DNA of 64,000 nucleotides. Source: Tetracentron sinense (lineage: Eukaryota > Streptophyta > Magnoliopsida > Trochodendrales > Trochodendraceae). Below, piece after piece: positions 1-9,560 of this stretch (position 1 is its first letter; each line of letters starts with the position of its first letter). The DNA lies in contig CM026561.1 of the NCBI GenBank assembly GCA_015143295.1, positions 35,778,875 through 35,842,874 on the forward strand, written 5' to 3'. The notes under the pieces were generated by a model. The model had not been told where the DNA came from and searched no databases. It was given only the letters and a program-made list of their open reading frames with translations. The translations under genes were made by a program, and so were the position numbers.

Positions 1-200
1 TATTCAAGTAAGGGGAGCGGAGATGCTTCGAAATGATTGTAAGTGTTTGTGACCTTCTCTCAACTCTTGTAAGGGTTCTATCATCATCACCTTGAAAAAT
101 CGTTATTTCAGCATTACCCACCTCCCCCCTTGAAAAGACTATGCTTACCTTCATCACCCACCTGCCCCCTTGAAAATGCCGTTCTTTCTTCATCACCCAC

Positions 201-1780
201 CTATGGGTGCCCCCCTGAAAAGACCGTTCTTTCTTCATCACTAGGGTTCACATACTTTTGATGTTCTCTTTCTCTTTCTCTATTTTTTTTTTCTCTTTTT
301 CTATCTCTTTTTCTTTCCCTTTTTCTCATAGCCCTTATTTCTAATGCATAATTATCAAATCTCTCAGCCAAGAAATCCATTTTCGTGGCTAAAGCATCAA
401 ACCGTCGGCCAAAATAACGTTTCAGACACTTGTACAAAGATGGGTGTGATTTCGCTTGTACATCGTGCGTTGGTACATCGTGTACTTGAAAAAATGGTAG
501 ACATTAGGATACAATAAAATGTAAATATATTGAATAAATGGGTCTGAATTCAAGATTTTATATTAAATTCGAGATTACAGTCTCGAATTCGAGATGGTTA
601 TCTCGAATTCGAGACTGTAATCTCGAATTCGAGACTATTATCTTGAATTCAGGCTAAAAATGTCGAATTCGGGGCTGTTTAAAGAAAGTTTGGATTTTTT
701 CTACTTTCTTTAGGGTTTCAATTTTGTTAATTTAAGGTTCCATAATGAGTTCGACATAAACAAAAATGAACAAAAATAATTTGATTTCGAAAAAATTGGT
801 GCATGTTACTTACACTTTTTGACCTTTGCTCATGTCTCAGGGGGGGGGGGGGACTATCCTCCTCCAATGTCTTGTAGATTTTATAAGTGGTATCTTTCCA
901 ACGTAAAACAAGAGGGAACATCTCAGCAGTAGGAGGAGATCCGCGAGAACATAATTTCCCAAGTGCGGGAATGCACTCAAACAGCCAAAGCTGTCATCAT
1001 TAGAATTTGAAATGAACATAAAAACAGGAGTGTAATTACAAATTAAACATACATCAACGGTATAATATACCTGAAAAGCAATACAACATCTGTTAATATT
1101 GTATTGCGGAGTATCTATATATGTCATTTCAATACTTTTCTTAAATATCGAGTACCCTACAGTGCCCCAAGGGTATCTGTTGAAGGCGTCAAGGTCCTTT
1201 ACAAGATCCAAGTGCTCAATCTCGATGTTCGACCGTGTCTCTTTTGCAACGATCAATAACTCCACATATAGGACCAACGCAATCTTGATTGCATCCATAT
1301 CATTTTCACACGCCTCGAACACCTTAAGCAGGTCAAATTTTTTTATCAGTTGTGCTTCACCAAACTTGCGAACTTTTAGGGAGGTCGGAGAACTAGCATG
1401 TACTGTGGCGGGAGGGACACTTAGACTAGCATTTAAACCCATTATCAACGTGAAGTCTAACAATGTGAACCTCATAACACTACCAGCTACAGCAAAAATA
1501 AGTCAATCTCTACGCCTCTGGAGTAGGTGATGCAATGCCTGACCGCATTAGGGATTTTTGGGCAAATCATAAAGATGCCCAAAACAAGTCTGCATCCACA
1601 AAGACTTTCTCTCAGGATGGGCCTCCAAGTTCGGCTTTTTTTTTTCAAACCATTCTTTCACGGTACATTTCACAGATGGTTGGGTCTTTTCCAACTCTTT
1701 CCCCTTCCTTTTCTCTTTCCCTTTGCCTTTGCCTTCCCCTTTTTCTTTGTTTTTTTGGCATCTTGAATCTGCAAGTATTA
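201..1780 (-). pseudogene. DUF1985-type coding fragment, MULE-associated
   Basis: Read on the minus strand, pieces of one diverged protein follow each other. First comes a basic K/E-rich stretch and the segment CFGHLYDLPK (about 1780-1530). Next is a block at about 1475-1070 with MRFTLLDFTLIMGLN and EHLDLVKDLDAFNRYPWGTV. After a plausible donor (CAG|GTATAT near 1070) comes an exon at about 953-830 with LWLFECIPALGKLC and PLVLRWKDTTYKIY, and finally a coiled-coil, R/K/E-rich segment at 437-201. The motif order (FGHLL, then RFSL.EF.LITGL, then hydrophobic helix, DLDAFN.FPWG, WL.E.IP.LG, P.ILRW) is what I know from plant DUF1985 proteins. Those are commonly carried by Ulp1-bearing Mutator-like elements. 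I see no MURA transposase, Ulp1 protease or terminal repeats here. Frame changes between blocks suggest a decayed copy. The family call is from memory of motifs, not a search. Confidence 0.55.
547..672. repeat. Array of EcoRI-site palindromes (block 1)
   Basis: Tandem irregular units of about 20-24 bp are built around CTCGAATTCGAGA, itself a palindrome centred on GAATTC. About six units are visible, separated by short AT-rich linkers such as TGTAAT and TGGTTAT. The block lies inside the DUF1985-type fragment region, between its last two coding blocks. I do not recognise the array. Confidence 0.75.
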
Positions 1781-1807
1781 ATAAAATTGATTAGTAATAC
1801 ATAGTGA

Positions 1808-2145
1808 GTCTGAATTCAAAAATAAATAGGCTAAATTCGAGATTACAGGCCTGAATTCGAGATTTACAGCCCTGAATTCGAGATAACCATCTCGAATTCA
1901 AGATAACCATCTCGAATTCAGGACTGTAATCTTGAATTCAGCCTGTTTAAAGAAACGTTGTATTTTTCCTACAGGGGTTTAGGGTTTATCTTCCTTAATA
2001 TTAGTAATACATATTAAGACTTAATTCCAAAATAAAAGGCCTGAATTCGAGATAACAGTCTCGAATTTGAGATAACCATCTCGATTTAGAGATAACCATC
2101 TTGAATTCGAGACTGTTATCTTGAATTCAGGAGTGTAAATCTTAC
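1808..2145. repeat. Arrays of EcoRI-site palindromes (blocks 2 and 3)
   Basis: Two further clusters (about 1808-1946 and 1998-2145) have the same GAATTCGAGA-type units as 547-672. Each cluster is followed by a similar unique tail containing GTTTAGGGTTTATCTTC. Blocks 2 and 3 together therefore look like a local duplication of about 190 bp that includes the array and its flank. Confidence 0.7.
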
Positions 2146-2663
2146 TCAGGCTGTTTGAAGAATTTTTGGATTTTTCTTATAGGGGTTTAGGGTTTATCTT
2201 CGTTAAGGTTTTAGTTCCTTAGAATTTATCTTCCTTAGGTTTTAGAGTTTCAATTGATAATGAGTTCGAAATACAGAAAAATGAACAAAACTATTTCGAT
2301 TTGGAAATTTTAAACATTCCTCTCATTAGGGTTTTGAAATTTTAAACTGTTTCGATTAGGGTTTCAATTCATACCTCTTAATCTGACAATTTCGAAATTC
2401 AAAATTTCCTTTTTCTTCTTCCATCTTCCTCTCCATTCGAAATGGGTAAGGTATTCGATGGAATGGGATTAGATGTAACCTGTTAAGTGTTTACAAACAG
2501 GGGCATTTTCGACTTTCTAACAACCTTTTCCACAAGCTTTAGCTCTACACACGCGTGGAGGTTGGGAAAAATAATTCCCTAAAAAGGGAGCTGGTTTCCG
2601 TCATTTTTCAAAAACCCAAGCCTAATTTCATACTTTTCCCCAGTTGAACTTTGAATGGAAAGA
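2146..2663. other. Intergenic, no gene seen
   Basis: AT-rich DNA with several copies of TTAGGGTTT-like words, for example around 2187-2240 and 2325-2360. They are dispersed and irregular, not a telomere-type tandem array. No coding signal was recognised. Confidence 0.5.
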
Positions 2664-2675
2664 GAGATATGACTT

Positions 2676-2821
2676 TTTTTTTTTTCCGTATCGGCATACA
2701 TCAGTAGAGTCCGTAGTTAGGGCATTGAGGCTCTTGCAACCCTTAACCAAGGGGATTAGATCCATAGACCTTCCCCATGAAAGGCCACACCCCTACCACT
2801 CAAGATAAGAGGCGGGGGTGT
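2676..2821 (-). mobile_element. tRNA-derived SINE with 12-bp target duplications
   Basis: Read on the minus strand this is a body of about 130 bp. It has an A-box-like CTTGAGTGGTAGGGGTGTG and a B-box-like GGTCTATGGATCTAATCC, and it ends in a short A-tail (the T-run at 2676-2685 on the plus strand). It is bounded by perfect 12-bp direct repeats GAGATATGACTT at 2664-2675 and 2822-2833. Internal pol III promoter boxes, an A-tail and long target-site duplications are the SINE signature. The family is not named. Confidence 0.8.
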
Positions 2822-2833
2822 GAGATATGACTT

Positions 2834-3284
2834 GTTGGACTCAAAATTAAGCATTGGAAATGAAGAGGAAATAGAGATTGAGAGTATATCTTAGAGATTT
2901 AAAGAAATATAAAAGCTTATGTATATGGAATTAGTTCAAGTTTGGTTGGTTTTATAGAACCCTAAACCCGAGTCCAACCCAACCTAAGGCAGATTGGATT
3001 AGGTAGGGTTCAAGTTTGCCCAACCCACGTTGCACACCTAGACTAAGGGCAGCACAAGGTTGGGTTGGGGTCTGTCAAATCTCAAGATTGCTTTGGATAT
3101 ATTCCACCCAAATCCCATATGCTAGATAAATCCATCTAAAATAAAGAATAAAATTTAATTTAAATTATAATAATATTTTAGTTTTTTTAAATCTTTTATA
3201 AACATATTAAAGCATAAATACATATATTTATTAATAAATTGACATAATATCATCCCCAAACCAACATAAACGGCTTGAGAAAAC
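2834..3284. other. Intergenic, repeat-like, no gene
   Basis: Contains short inverted clusters of GGGTTGG / CCAACCC words (about 2945-3080), like the motif-rich foldback elements elsewhere in the window, and AT-rich DNA up to the Tourist-like element at 3288. No coding region is supported. Confidence 0.45.
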
Positions 3285-3287
3285 TAA

Positions 3288-3553
3288 GAGCTTGTTTGGA
3301 TAAATTTCTCTAATAAAAGAACTTTTGAAGAACTTTTAAGAAGCGTAATTATTGAAAAAAAGTTATAATGTTGACTTCTCGTAGAACCTTGGGCTAGCTT
3401 TTTAGAACAGTTATTTTTCTGACTTTTACGACTTCTAATTTTAATAAACAGTAAAAAATTATGCAGATAATCAAACATGATTTCTATCGACTTTTAACTT
3501 TTTTAGAGTCAAAGTTGATAAAAGTCAATTTAGAAGTTTATCCAAATGCAACC
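3288..3553. mobile_element. Tourist-like (PIF/Harbinger) MITE
   Basis: A 266-bp element with terminal inverted repeats of about 22 bp (left GAGCTTGTTTGGATAAATTT; right end is its diverged reverse complement). It is flanked by the trinucleotide duplication TAA (3285-3287 and 3554-3556). TAA/TTA duplications and a GRGC..GTTTGG end are typical of Tourist-like elements. No coding capacity. Confidence 0.75.
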
Positions 3554-3796
3554 TAAACCAACCTCAGGTCCTAAACCTTAACCCAAAGTGGGAAAATTTG
3601 GGTGGGTTGATGGGTCGGGTCAGAAACCGTCATCCCATAATGCTATGCTGGTTTACTTCTAGTTATACACTTTTATACTTAGAGTTGGTTTTACGATACA
3701 TCGATGTAATTGTTTTTTTTTTTTTTTGAGCAGTACTTAGTGAACCCATGGGTCCATTTAATATCTTACCCCCGTGTCCTCATGTCACTTTTAACC

Positions 3797-4083
3797 AGTG
3801 TTGTCAGAACTGAATCGGTCGGTCGAACTGGAAAAACCGGAAATTGGTTCCATCACCGATTCGCAAACACCCCAAAACCGGGCCTAATTGAAAACCAGTT
3901 ATTTTTGTCAAAACCGGTAGTAAAATAAGGTAAGAACCGGTTGAGAGCCGACCATAAATGAGTAAAAATGAAAAAAAATAAATGTATTTTTTAACAAAAA
4001 AGGACACGGTCGAAATGGACCGGTTGAACCGGGAACCGACCACTGAGTCGGTTCGCTGACCGGTCCGGTTCTGATAACATTGC
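3797..4083. mobile_element. ACCGGTT-rich foldback MITE, copy 1
   Basis: A non-coding element whose ends are inverted (GTTGTCAGAAC at the left, GTTCTGATAACA at the right). Its arms are packed with degenerate inverted words such as CCGGTTCGACCGG, AACCGG and CGGTCGG. Related copies lie at 25197-25388 and 25697-25965. The exact duplication at its edges is unclear. Confidence 0.65.
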
Positions 4084-4675
4084 TTTTAACACCCTTTTAA
4101 TCCTGGTTAAGCTTAAATGAATTAAAACAAAGATTTTGGTTTTTTTTTTTTAAACCATGGTTGGATTGCTTAACCTTAGAGATAAGTGAATCTTAACCGC
4201 ACTAGTAATTGAGTATTTAAAATTGGAGCGTGGACCAATGAGTACGGCCATTCTGTTATAAAATTGGAACCACAGGTACATTAACTATTTCCCCTTTTTT
4301 TTCTTTTTTTTTTTTTTTTTTTTTTTTGTAGTTTTACGATATAATCGATGTAATTTCTAGCAGATAAGTTCAACGAATATGGATAAGGGTTAATATCGAC
4401 CTTCTATACCATTTTATAGATTTTGCTAGTCTTAATCGCTAAATCACTTAATCGCGGCCTTCACAGGAAAACAACGATCCTCTTCAATGTGGTTGTTATC
4501 ATCCTACGTAGAATGAGGCGATTAAACGAATAAAGCGATTAAATCACCAGCATTTAATGCAAGCAAAATCCTTATTGAAATCGAATACAAATAACAGTTA
4601 AAATATCACACGTTTCTCCTCTCCCAACAACTTCAAAACCTCTGCTCTTCTTCCCCCTTCTCATCATCAGAAGCC

Positions 4676-5950
4676 ATGCCTTCCTCCATTCCTTCCTCAT
4701 CGCCACCATACCTCCAAAACCTTTTACAATCCGCCCGTCCTTTCCTCCGAGGCGAGCTCCAAACCATTGACCCGAACCTCCCATCTCTCGTCTCCGTTCT
4801 CCGATCAGTCGGCGCCGGCGAGTGCTGGCACAAGCATGGCAGCTTCCTCGACCACCTCCTCGACATCTACAGAATTCTCAAACTATGGAACACTCCTGAT
4901 TCCGTCTCTCTCTGTGGCCTTTTCCACTCGGCTTATTCAAATTCCTACGTTAATCTCGCCATCTTCGATCCCTCCACTGGTCGTGATACAGTTCGTGGCC
5001 TTGTAGGTGAAGCTGCCGAGCGTTTGATCCATCTTTTCTGTATTGTCCCACGTCAACCTCTCATCCATGAAAACCTCCTCTTTTGTTACACTGATCGAGA
5101 ACTCCAAGAACATCTTGGTTTCTCAGAAATCTCATTGAGGAATGCTAAGGAGCGTGGTTTGTTTAATCATGACGAGGGTTGGAGGAAGAAAGTTCAATCA
5201 GTTCTTCCTGATAAAGGGATCTGCGTTAAGCATATAAAAACTGGTGAAGATGTACAAGTCTCTAGACGGATTGTTGCTGTTTTCCTTCTAATGACCGTGG
5301 CTGATTTCAGTGACCAGATCTTTGGATTTCAGGATGTTTTGTTTGATAATTTGAACGGGCGTCTTGAATTTTCCGGCAACAGTTATGCTGCTTTGTGGCC
5401 GGGCGATGGGAAGCCGGGGCTTTGGATGAACTCGATATCGAGAATGAGTGCACTGTATGCTTTGATTGTTAGAGAAGAAGAGATTTTCATGGAAGAGAGG
5501 AAAAGGGTTGGTGGGTGTTTGTTAGATGGTGGTAGAGATGAAGAGATTGAGCTTGTGATTCCACCTGTTTTTAAGAATTGTACCAAGGTTTTGGATGCAG
5601 GAGATCAGATAGTTGCAAGGGATTTGTATTGGGAAGCTGTTTGTGATGGGTCCAAGAGAGGTTTGGAGAAAGCAGAGGAGTTGTTATTGAAGTGTGTTGA
5701 GAAGAACCCATTTGTTGGAGAGCCTCATGTGGTGTTGAGTCAGGTTTATTTGACAAAGGGGAGATTTGAGGAGGCTGAGGGAGAGGCTGAAAAGGGATTA
5801 ACCCTAATTTTGGAGTGGGGGAGTCCTTGGGATAAGAGGATGTCTTGGGAAGGGTGGGTTGCTTGGGTTAGGGTTTTATTGATGAAGGCAAGGGAGAGGT
5901 CATGGCCTCAAACCTCTTGGGGAATCCTCAACTTAGGGCTTGTCAAGTAA
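4676..5950 (+). CDS. DUF6817-like protein with TPR-like C-terminus, 424 aa
   Basis: This is a single uninterrupted reading frame with a plant-like start (AGCCATGCC) and a TAA stop. It is probably intronless, because no splice sites are needed. Residues about 35-130 hold a histidine-rich helical domain: WHKHGSFLDHLLDIYRILKLW, then GLFHSAYSN. His52, His54, His60 and His84 are spaced like an HD-type metal-binding fold. I associate this with the DUF6817 family from memory. Residues about 305-380 form a helical pair resembling a TPR (EKAEELLLKCVEKNPFVGEP, then LSQVYLTKGRFEEAEGEAEKG), followed by a Trp-rich tail. No signal peptide or membrane segment is seen, so a soluble protein is likely. Biochemical function is unknown; a phosphohydrolase-like activity would be inference only. 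Codon use and composition (C-rich start) are clearly those of a host gene and unlike the AT-rich flanks. Confidence 0.9.
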   Translation: MPSSIPSSSPPYLQNLLQSARPFLRGELQTIDPNLPSLVSVLRSVGAGECWHKHGSFLDHLLDIYRILKLWNTPDSVSLCGLFHSAYSNSYVNLAIFDPSTGRDTVRGLVGEAAERLIHLFCIVPRQPLIHENLLFCYTDRELQEHLGFSEISLRNAKERGLFNHDEGWRKKVQSVLPDKGICVKHIKTGEDVQVSRRIVAVFLLMTVADFSDQIFGFQDVLFDNLNGRLEFSGNSYAALWPGDGKPGLWMNSISRMSALYALIVREEEIFMEERKRVGGCLLDGGRDEEIELVIPPVFKNCTKVLDAGDQIVARDLYWEAVCDGSKRGLEKAEELLLKCVEKNPFVGEPHVVLSQVYLTKGRFEEAEGEAEKGLTLILEWGSPWDKRMSWEGWVAWVRVLLMKARERSWPQTSWGILNLGLVK

Positions 5951-6177
5951 ATGGTTTATTAGTTTATGTTCTACCACTGTTAATGTGATATTTTAGAGTT
6001 TCCAATATTTGTGCTGTAATGGAGTCTTGATTAGGATATGGAATAGTGCATTTGCTCTTTATTAGGCTAAACTGATTGTATATTATATATGGCAGCAGGA
6101 TTAGGCCTGGCTTGGTTAGGCCTAATCCTGGAAACAGAACCCTTTGCTTTCATCGATTTCGATTTATGCTGCATCAA

Positions 6178-6217
<40 letters not shown>

Positions 6218-7882
6218 AAGTGAATTAGCTTCAATTCGATTCAAGGTTGATTCAACTTGTAAGGTAAGGCTTGGGGTGACAATCCTTCGCCATCCGGCCA
6301 CTCGCCTCCACCTGATTTTCAGGTTTCAGATTGCTTTATCCCAATCAGGTTGAGAAGCTAACAGGAGCTGAACCTCACACAACCCAGTAGGTAGCCGAAT
6401 GGCCTAGCCAACCTGAACTTTAACCCATACAAGATGGAAGAGAATAGAGACTGTTTGGTTGCTACTCTTCTAGTCACCAAAGACAGCAATGACCAACTGA
6501 ACACACCACATCCCTTTGGCTCTTGAGACAATTGTAGGGTGGGGGGCCTTAAAGAAGATGCTAGGGAGATCAGGCCTGTTGCACCAGGTCTGATGGCACC
6601 TGTTCTGAGCAATGGCACACACCCCAAGGCGTGCCTAGGGAAATATTGTTTGGCTTAAACTAAGGACAGGCTGAACTTTAATCTGGTTCTTCCCATTACC
6701 AGTCTATATGTTGTAGGGTTTTAAACAAACATGGATTGATTTCCATTGCAGTTTTTTGTAGAACCACATGATTTTTACAGTAAGATGGAGGGAAGGAGGC
6801 TATGTCTGGTGCTAATTTTCTAGTCACCAAATATATTTTTTGACTTTGTCCAGTGATCTTAATGGGACCTGAAAGCTTAATTTTCATAGATCCTTGGTCA
6901 CTCACTGGAAAGGTTTTGAATTCCACAAGGATGGATACCAGCCAGATCATATTACTCCTAATGTCTTCAAACAGGGTAGTGCTTAGACTCTGTTCAAGAC
7001 TCAATTCTTCATTTTCTGTCTGTACATCTTAATAGAAAGCAGATAACCTGTCTTCCAAAGTTTCCCTGTGCCTCTGAAAGGAAAAGATCATTAAGCTTGA
7101 TAGACCAGGTTTGACCAAAACCGGTTTCAAAAGTCACAAGTGAATTACAAATCATAATTTCTACCAAGACTGAACTGTTGAGATTTCAAGTACTGAACTA
7201 TTGAAAGTGGATGAATCTGCTGGTGTCAAGAGCCTTTAGTGCAAAATATTTCGCTCAAAATTACAATTTGAAAAAACAAAAAAAAAAAATTCTTGTCCGG
7301 ATTGCTTCAATTAATCGGTTATGAATAACTCTACAAGCATTTATTCTTCATCACTGTTTCACACGAGAAAACACCAAATAATGGTATGGGGGGCTGCTGA
7401 ATTCCCCATAATACTCAGTTTCCCTTACACACTGAAGTTCGCTGTGAAGATATTTCATATGAAGTAAACCCTGGGCCATTCTTGCTGACATCTATCTTTC
7501 TAAGTCCGCTGATGGATCCATGTTCTTCCTTGCAACTATTCATCGTAGTTAAACACATCAACTAAACCACCCATCAAACCTGCAGCTCTGTGAATTCCAT
7601 ACAAGTATGCATCATGAAAAGTTCCTATCAAGCATTAACTCCCTGATCTGCCCAGAAAGGCAATTTAAATGCCAAACACCGATCAAGTTTGTGACACCAT
7701 GCAACCAACTGAACCAAGTTCTGAAAATCTCCTATTCACAACACCCTCAATGTGTCACTTTAACCAGACAAATTGCTGGATTGGCATGCCCCCTCATGGA
7801 GTTCTCAGGAACTTCCAGTGTGATTTCACTTTACCCCCTAATTTGATAAAAGGGATGAGTTTGATTAGAAAGAAGCCAGCCA
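5951..7882. other. Intergenic between two convergent genes
   Basis: Convergent 3' ends of the 424-aa gene and the NIPA gene. It holds an 11-bp perfect hairpin (arms 6097-6107 and 6119-6129, AGGATTAGGCC), an (AT)n run at about 6180-6214, and otherwise unique-looking DNA. The part next to 7883 is presumably the NIPA 3'UTR. Short open frames here (for example 6358-6627 and 6696-7004, minus) show no recognisable family. Confidence 0.5.
6180..6214. repeat. (AT)n microsatellite
   Basis: About 17 uninterrupted AT dinucleotides, 230 bp downstream of the stop codon of the 424-aa gene. Confidence 0.95.
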
Positions 7883-9525
7883 CTAGTACAGCTCTTGTCT
7901 TCTTAAGCAGAAATCCACAGAAGATGTCACATCTTCCTCGCCATGCTTCAGTAATTCCTCATCTTCACTGCAGAGTCGAGTAGATAATGACGGAGATGAT
8001 GGTACATAGCTACCTGCACATAGCCAAAGCATTTTAAGTATAGTATTTTAAAATAACTGAAGATTCAATTAACTAATCGTATTATGGAAATGGGTTGGAT
8101 TGGTTATAAAGGAGATGAGAAAATTTATCACGCACTTCTAATGGAGGGACTTTTGTCAAAGTCTTTGGTCACATGCAATAAGATAGTCCCAGAGAGCACA
8201 ACAATAAAGCCACATATTTCAGATACGATGCTTCCCCCGCTTTGGCCATCCCAATCCTGAAATAAGCCACCACAAGCAGAGTGAGAACCTACCATTCTAT
8301 TTATTTTCGTCCATATCTTTTTTGAATCAGTCTATTGGTACTCCCAAATATACTCCCATATCCTAACCCTCTATTTCAAATATTTAGGGGTCAAGATTCG
8401 ATTTGGCTTGGCTTATTTTTCCATTTTCTAAAGCCAGGTCAATTCTAATCTTGACCCTTATTTATTTGAATTAAAGGGTGAGGATTGGGGAGTACATTTA
8501 AGAGTACCCATAGACTGGCTCATCTTTTTTATTTTGCATGTTAATTGAGTCGGATATATGACCATATGACCTGGCCAGTTTCATGTTCTGGCTTGGTTGA
8601 GGAACAATATCAATAAAACAACACGGATAAAAGGTATACTTTTACAGAAAGCCTTGCAGAATGCCATTTCCAACATAAAATGCTATCGGTGAATTGAAAA
8701 TACCTTGAACATTATGACACTTGCAAGGATAGTAAGTGTTGTGAACATGACATAATAAATAGGGGACACAATTGCAGTGTTGAAAGTGTGAAGAGCCTGA
8801 AACATTGGAGTGATGTCATTAGAGCAGCAAATTTTAAGAAAGTAAATGTTTATAAGCAGTCATTTATATTTAAGAAACTTTTGAACCAAAACCAATTTTG
8901 AAAATTGAAATAACCTTTCTTTGGAGAAATAAGAAGAGATGAAAGAATGGGAATACATACAAAAATGCATTTCCTAGAACGATCAGGAATAAGCAATGAA
9001 GACCAAGTGACAATGGAAAGAATCTAACATCTGATGGTAGAATGGTGAGATATTAATAATCCCACTAGACTCTTCTAAGGAATGGTTTTACCTGCCACAT
9101 GTTCTGGTGGATCATTTCCAATTAGGAATGGCAATGGGGCGGGGTGGGTTTCTACCTCCCCGGCCCCGCCCCAATTATAAAGCTGCCCCACCCCGCCCTG
9201 CCCCCGACCAGGGCTTATATATGGTGAAACCGTCCCCACCCCGCCCCTACTGCCTTTTATATATATAGGGGGGGCTGATAACGTTCACGCCCTGATAACG
9301 TTCACGCAAGGGCGTGAACCTTATCAACTTCACGCAGGCAATTTTGAAGGGTAGTTTCGTTATTAAACAGGGATATGGTGGGCTGTTTTGGGATATTTGA
9401 AGATAACTGACAGATTTGGTTTAAAACAAATGTCCAACAAGGGAAAATGATTTACAAGTGTGCCCTCCACTTTAGCTTGCATGAAGGTTACCAAATTCAC
9501 GCCCTTGCGTGAACGTTAGAATTCC

Positions 9526-9560
<35 letters not shown>

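Noticed and set aside
2187-2360. TTTAGGGTTT words suggesting an interstitial telomere repeat
   Set aside because: The words are scattered and irregular, not tandem TTTAGGG units.
7607-7983. Overlapping plus-strand open frames of 79 and 104 codons
   Set aside because: They lie antisense to NIPA exon 9 and its 3'UTR; no family resemblance.
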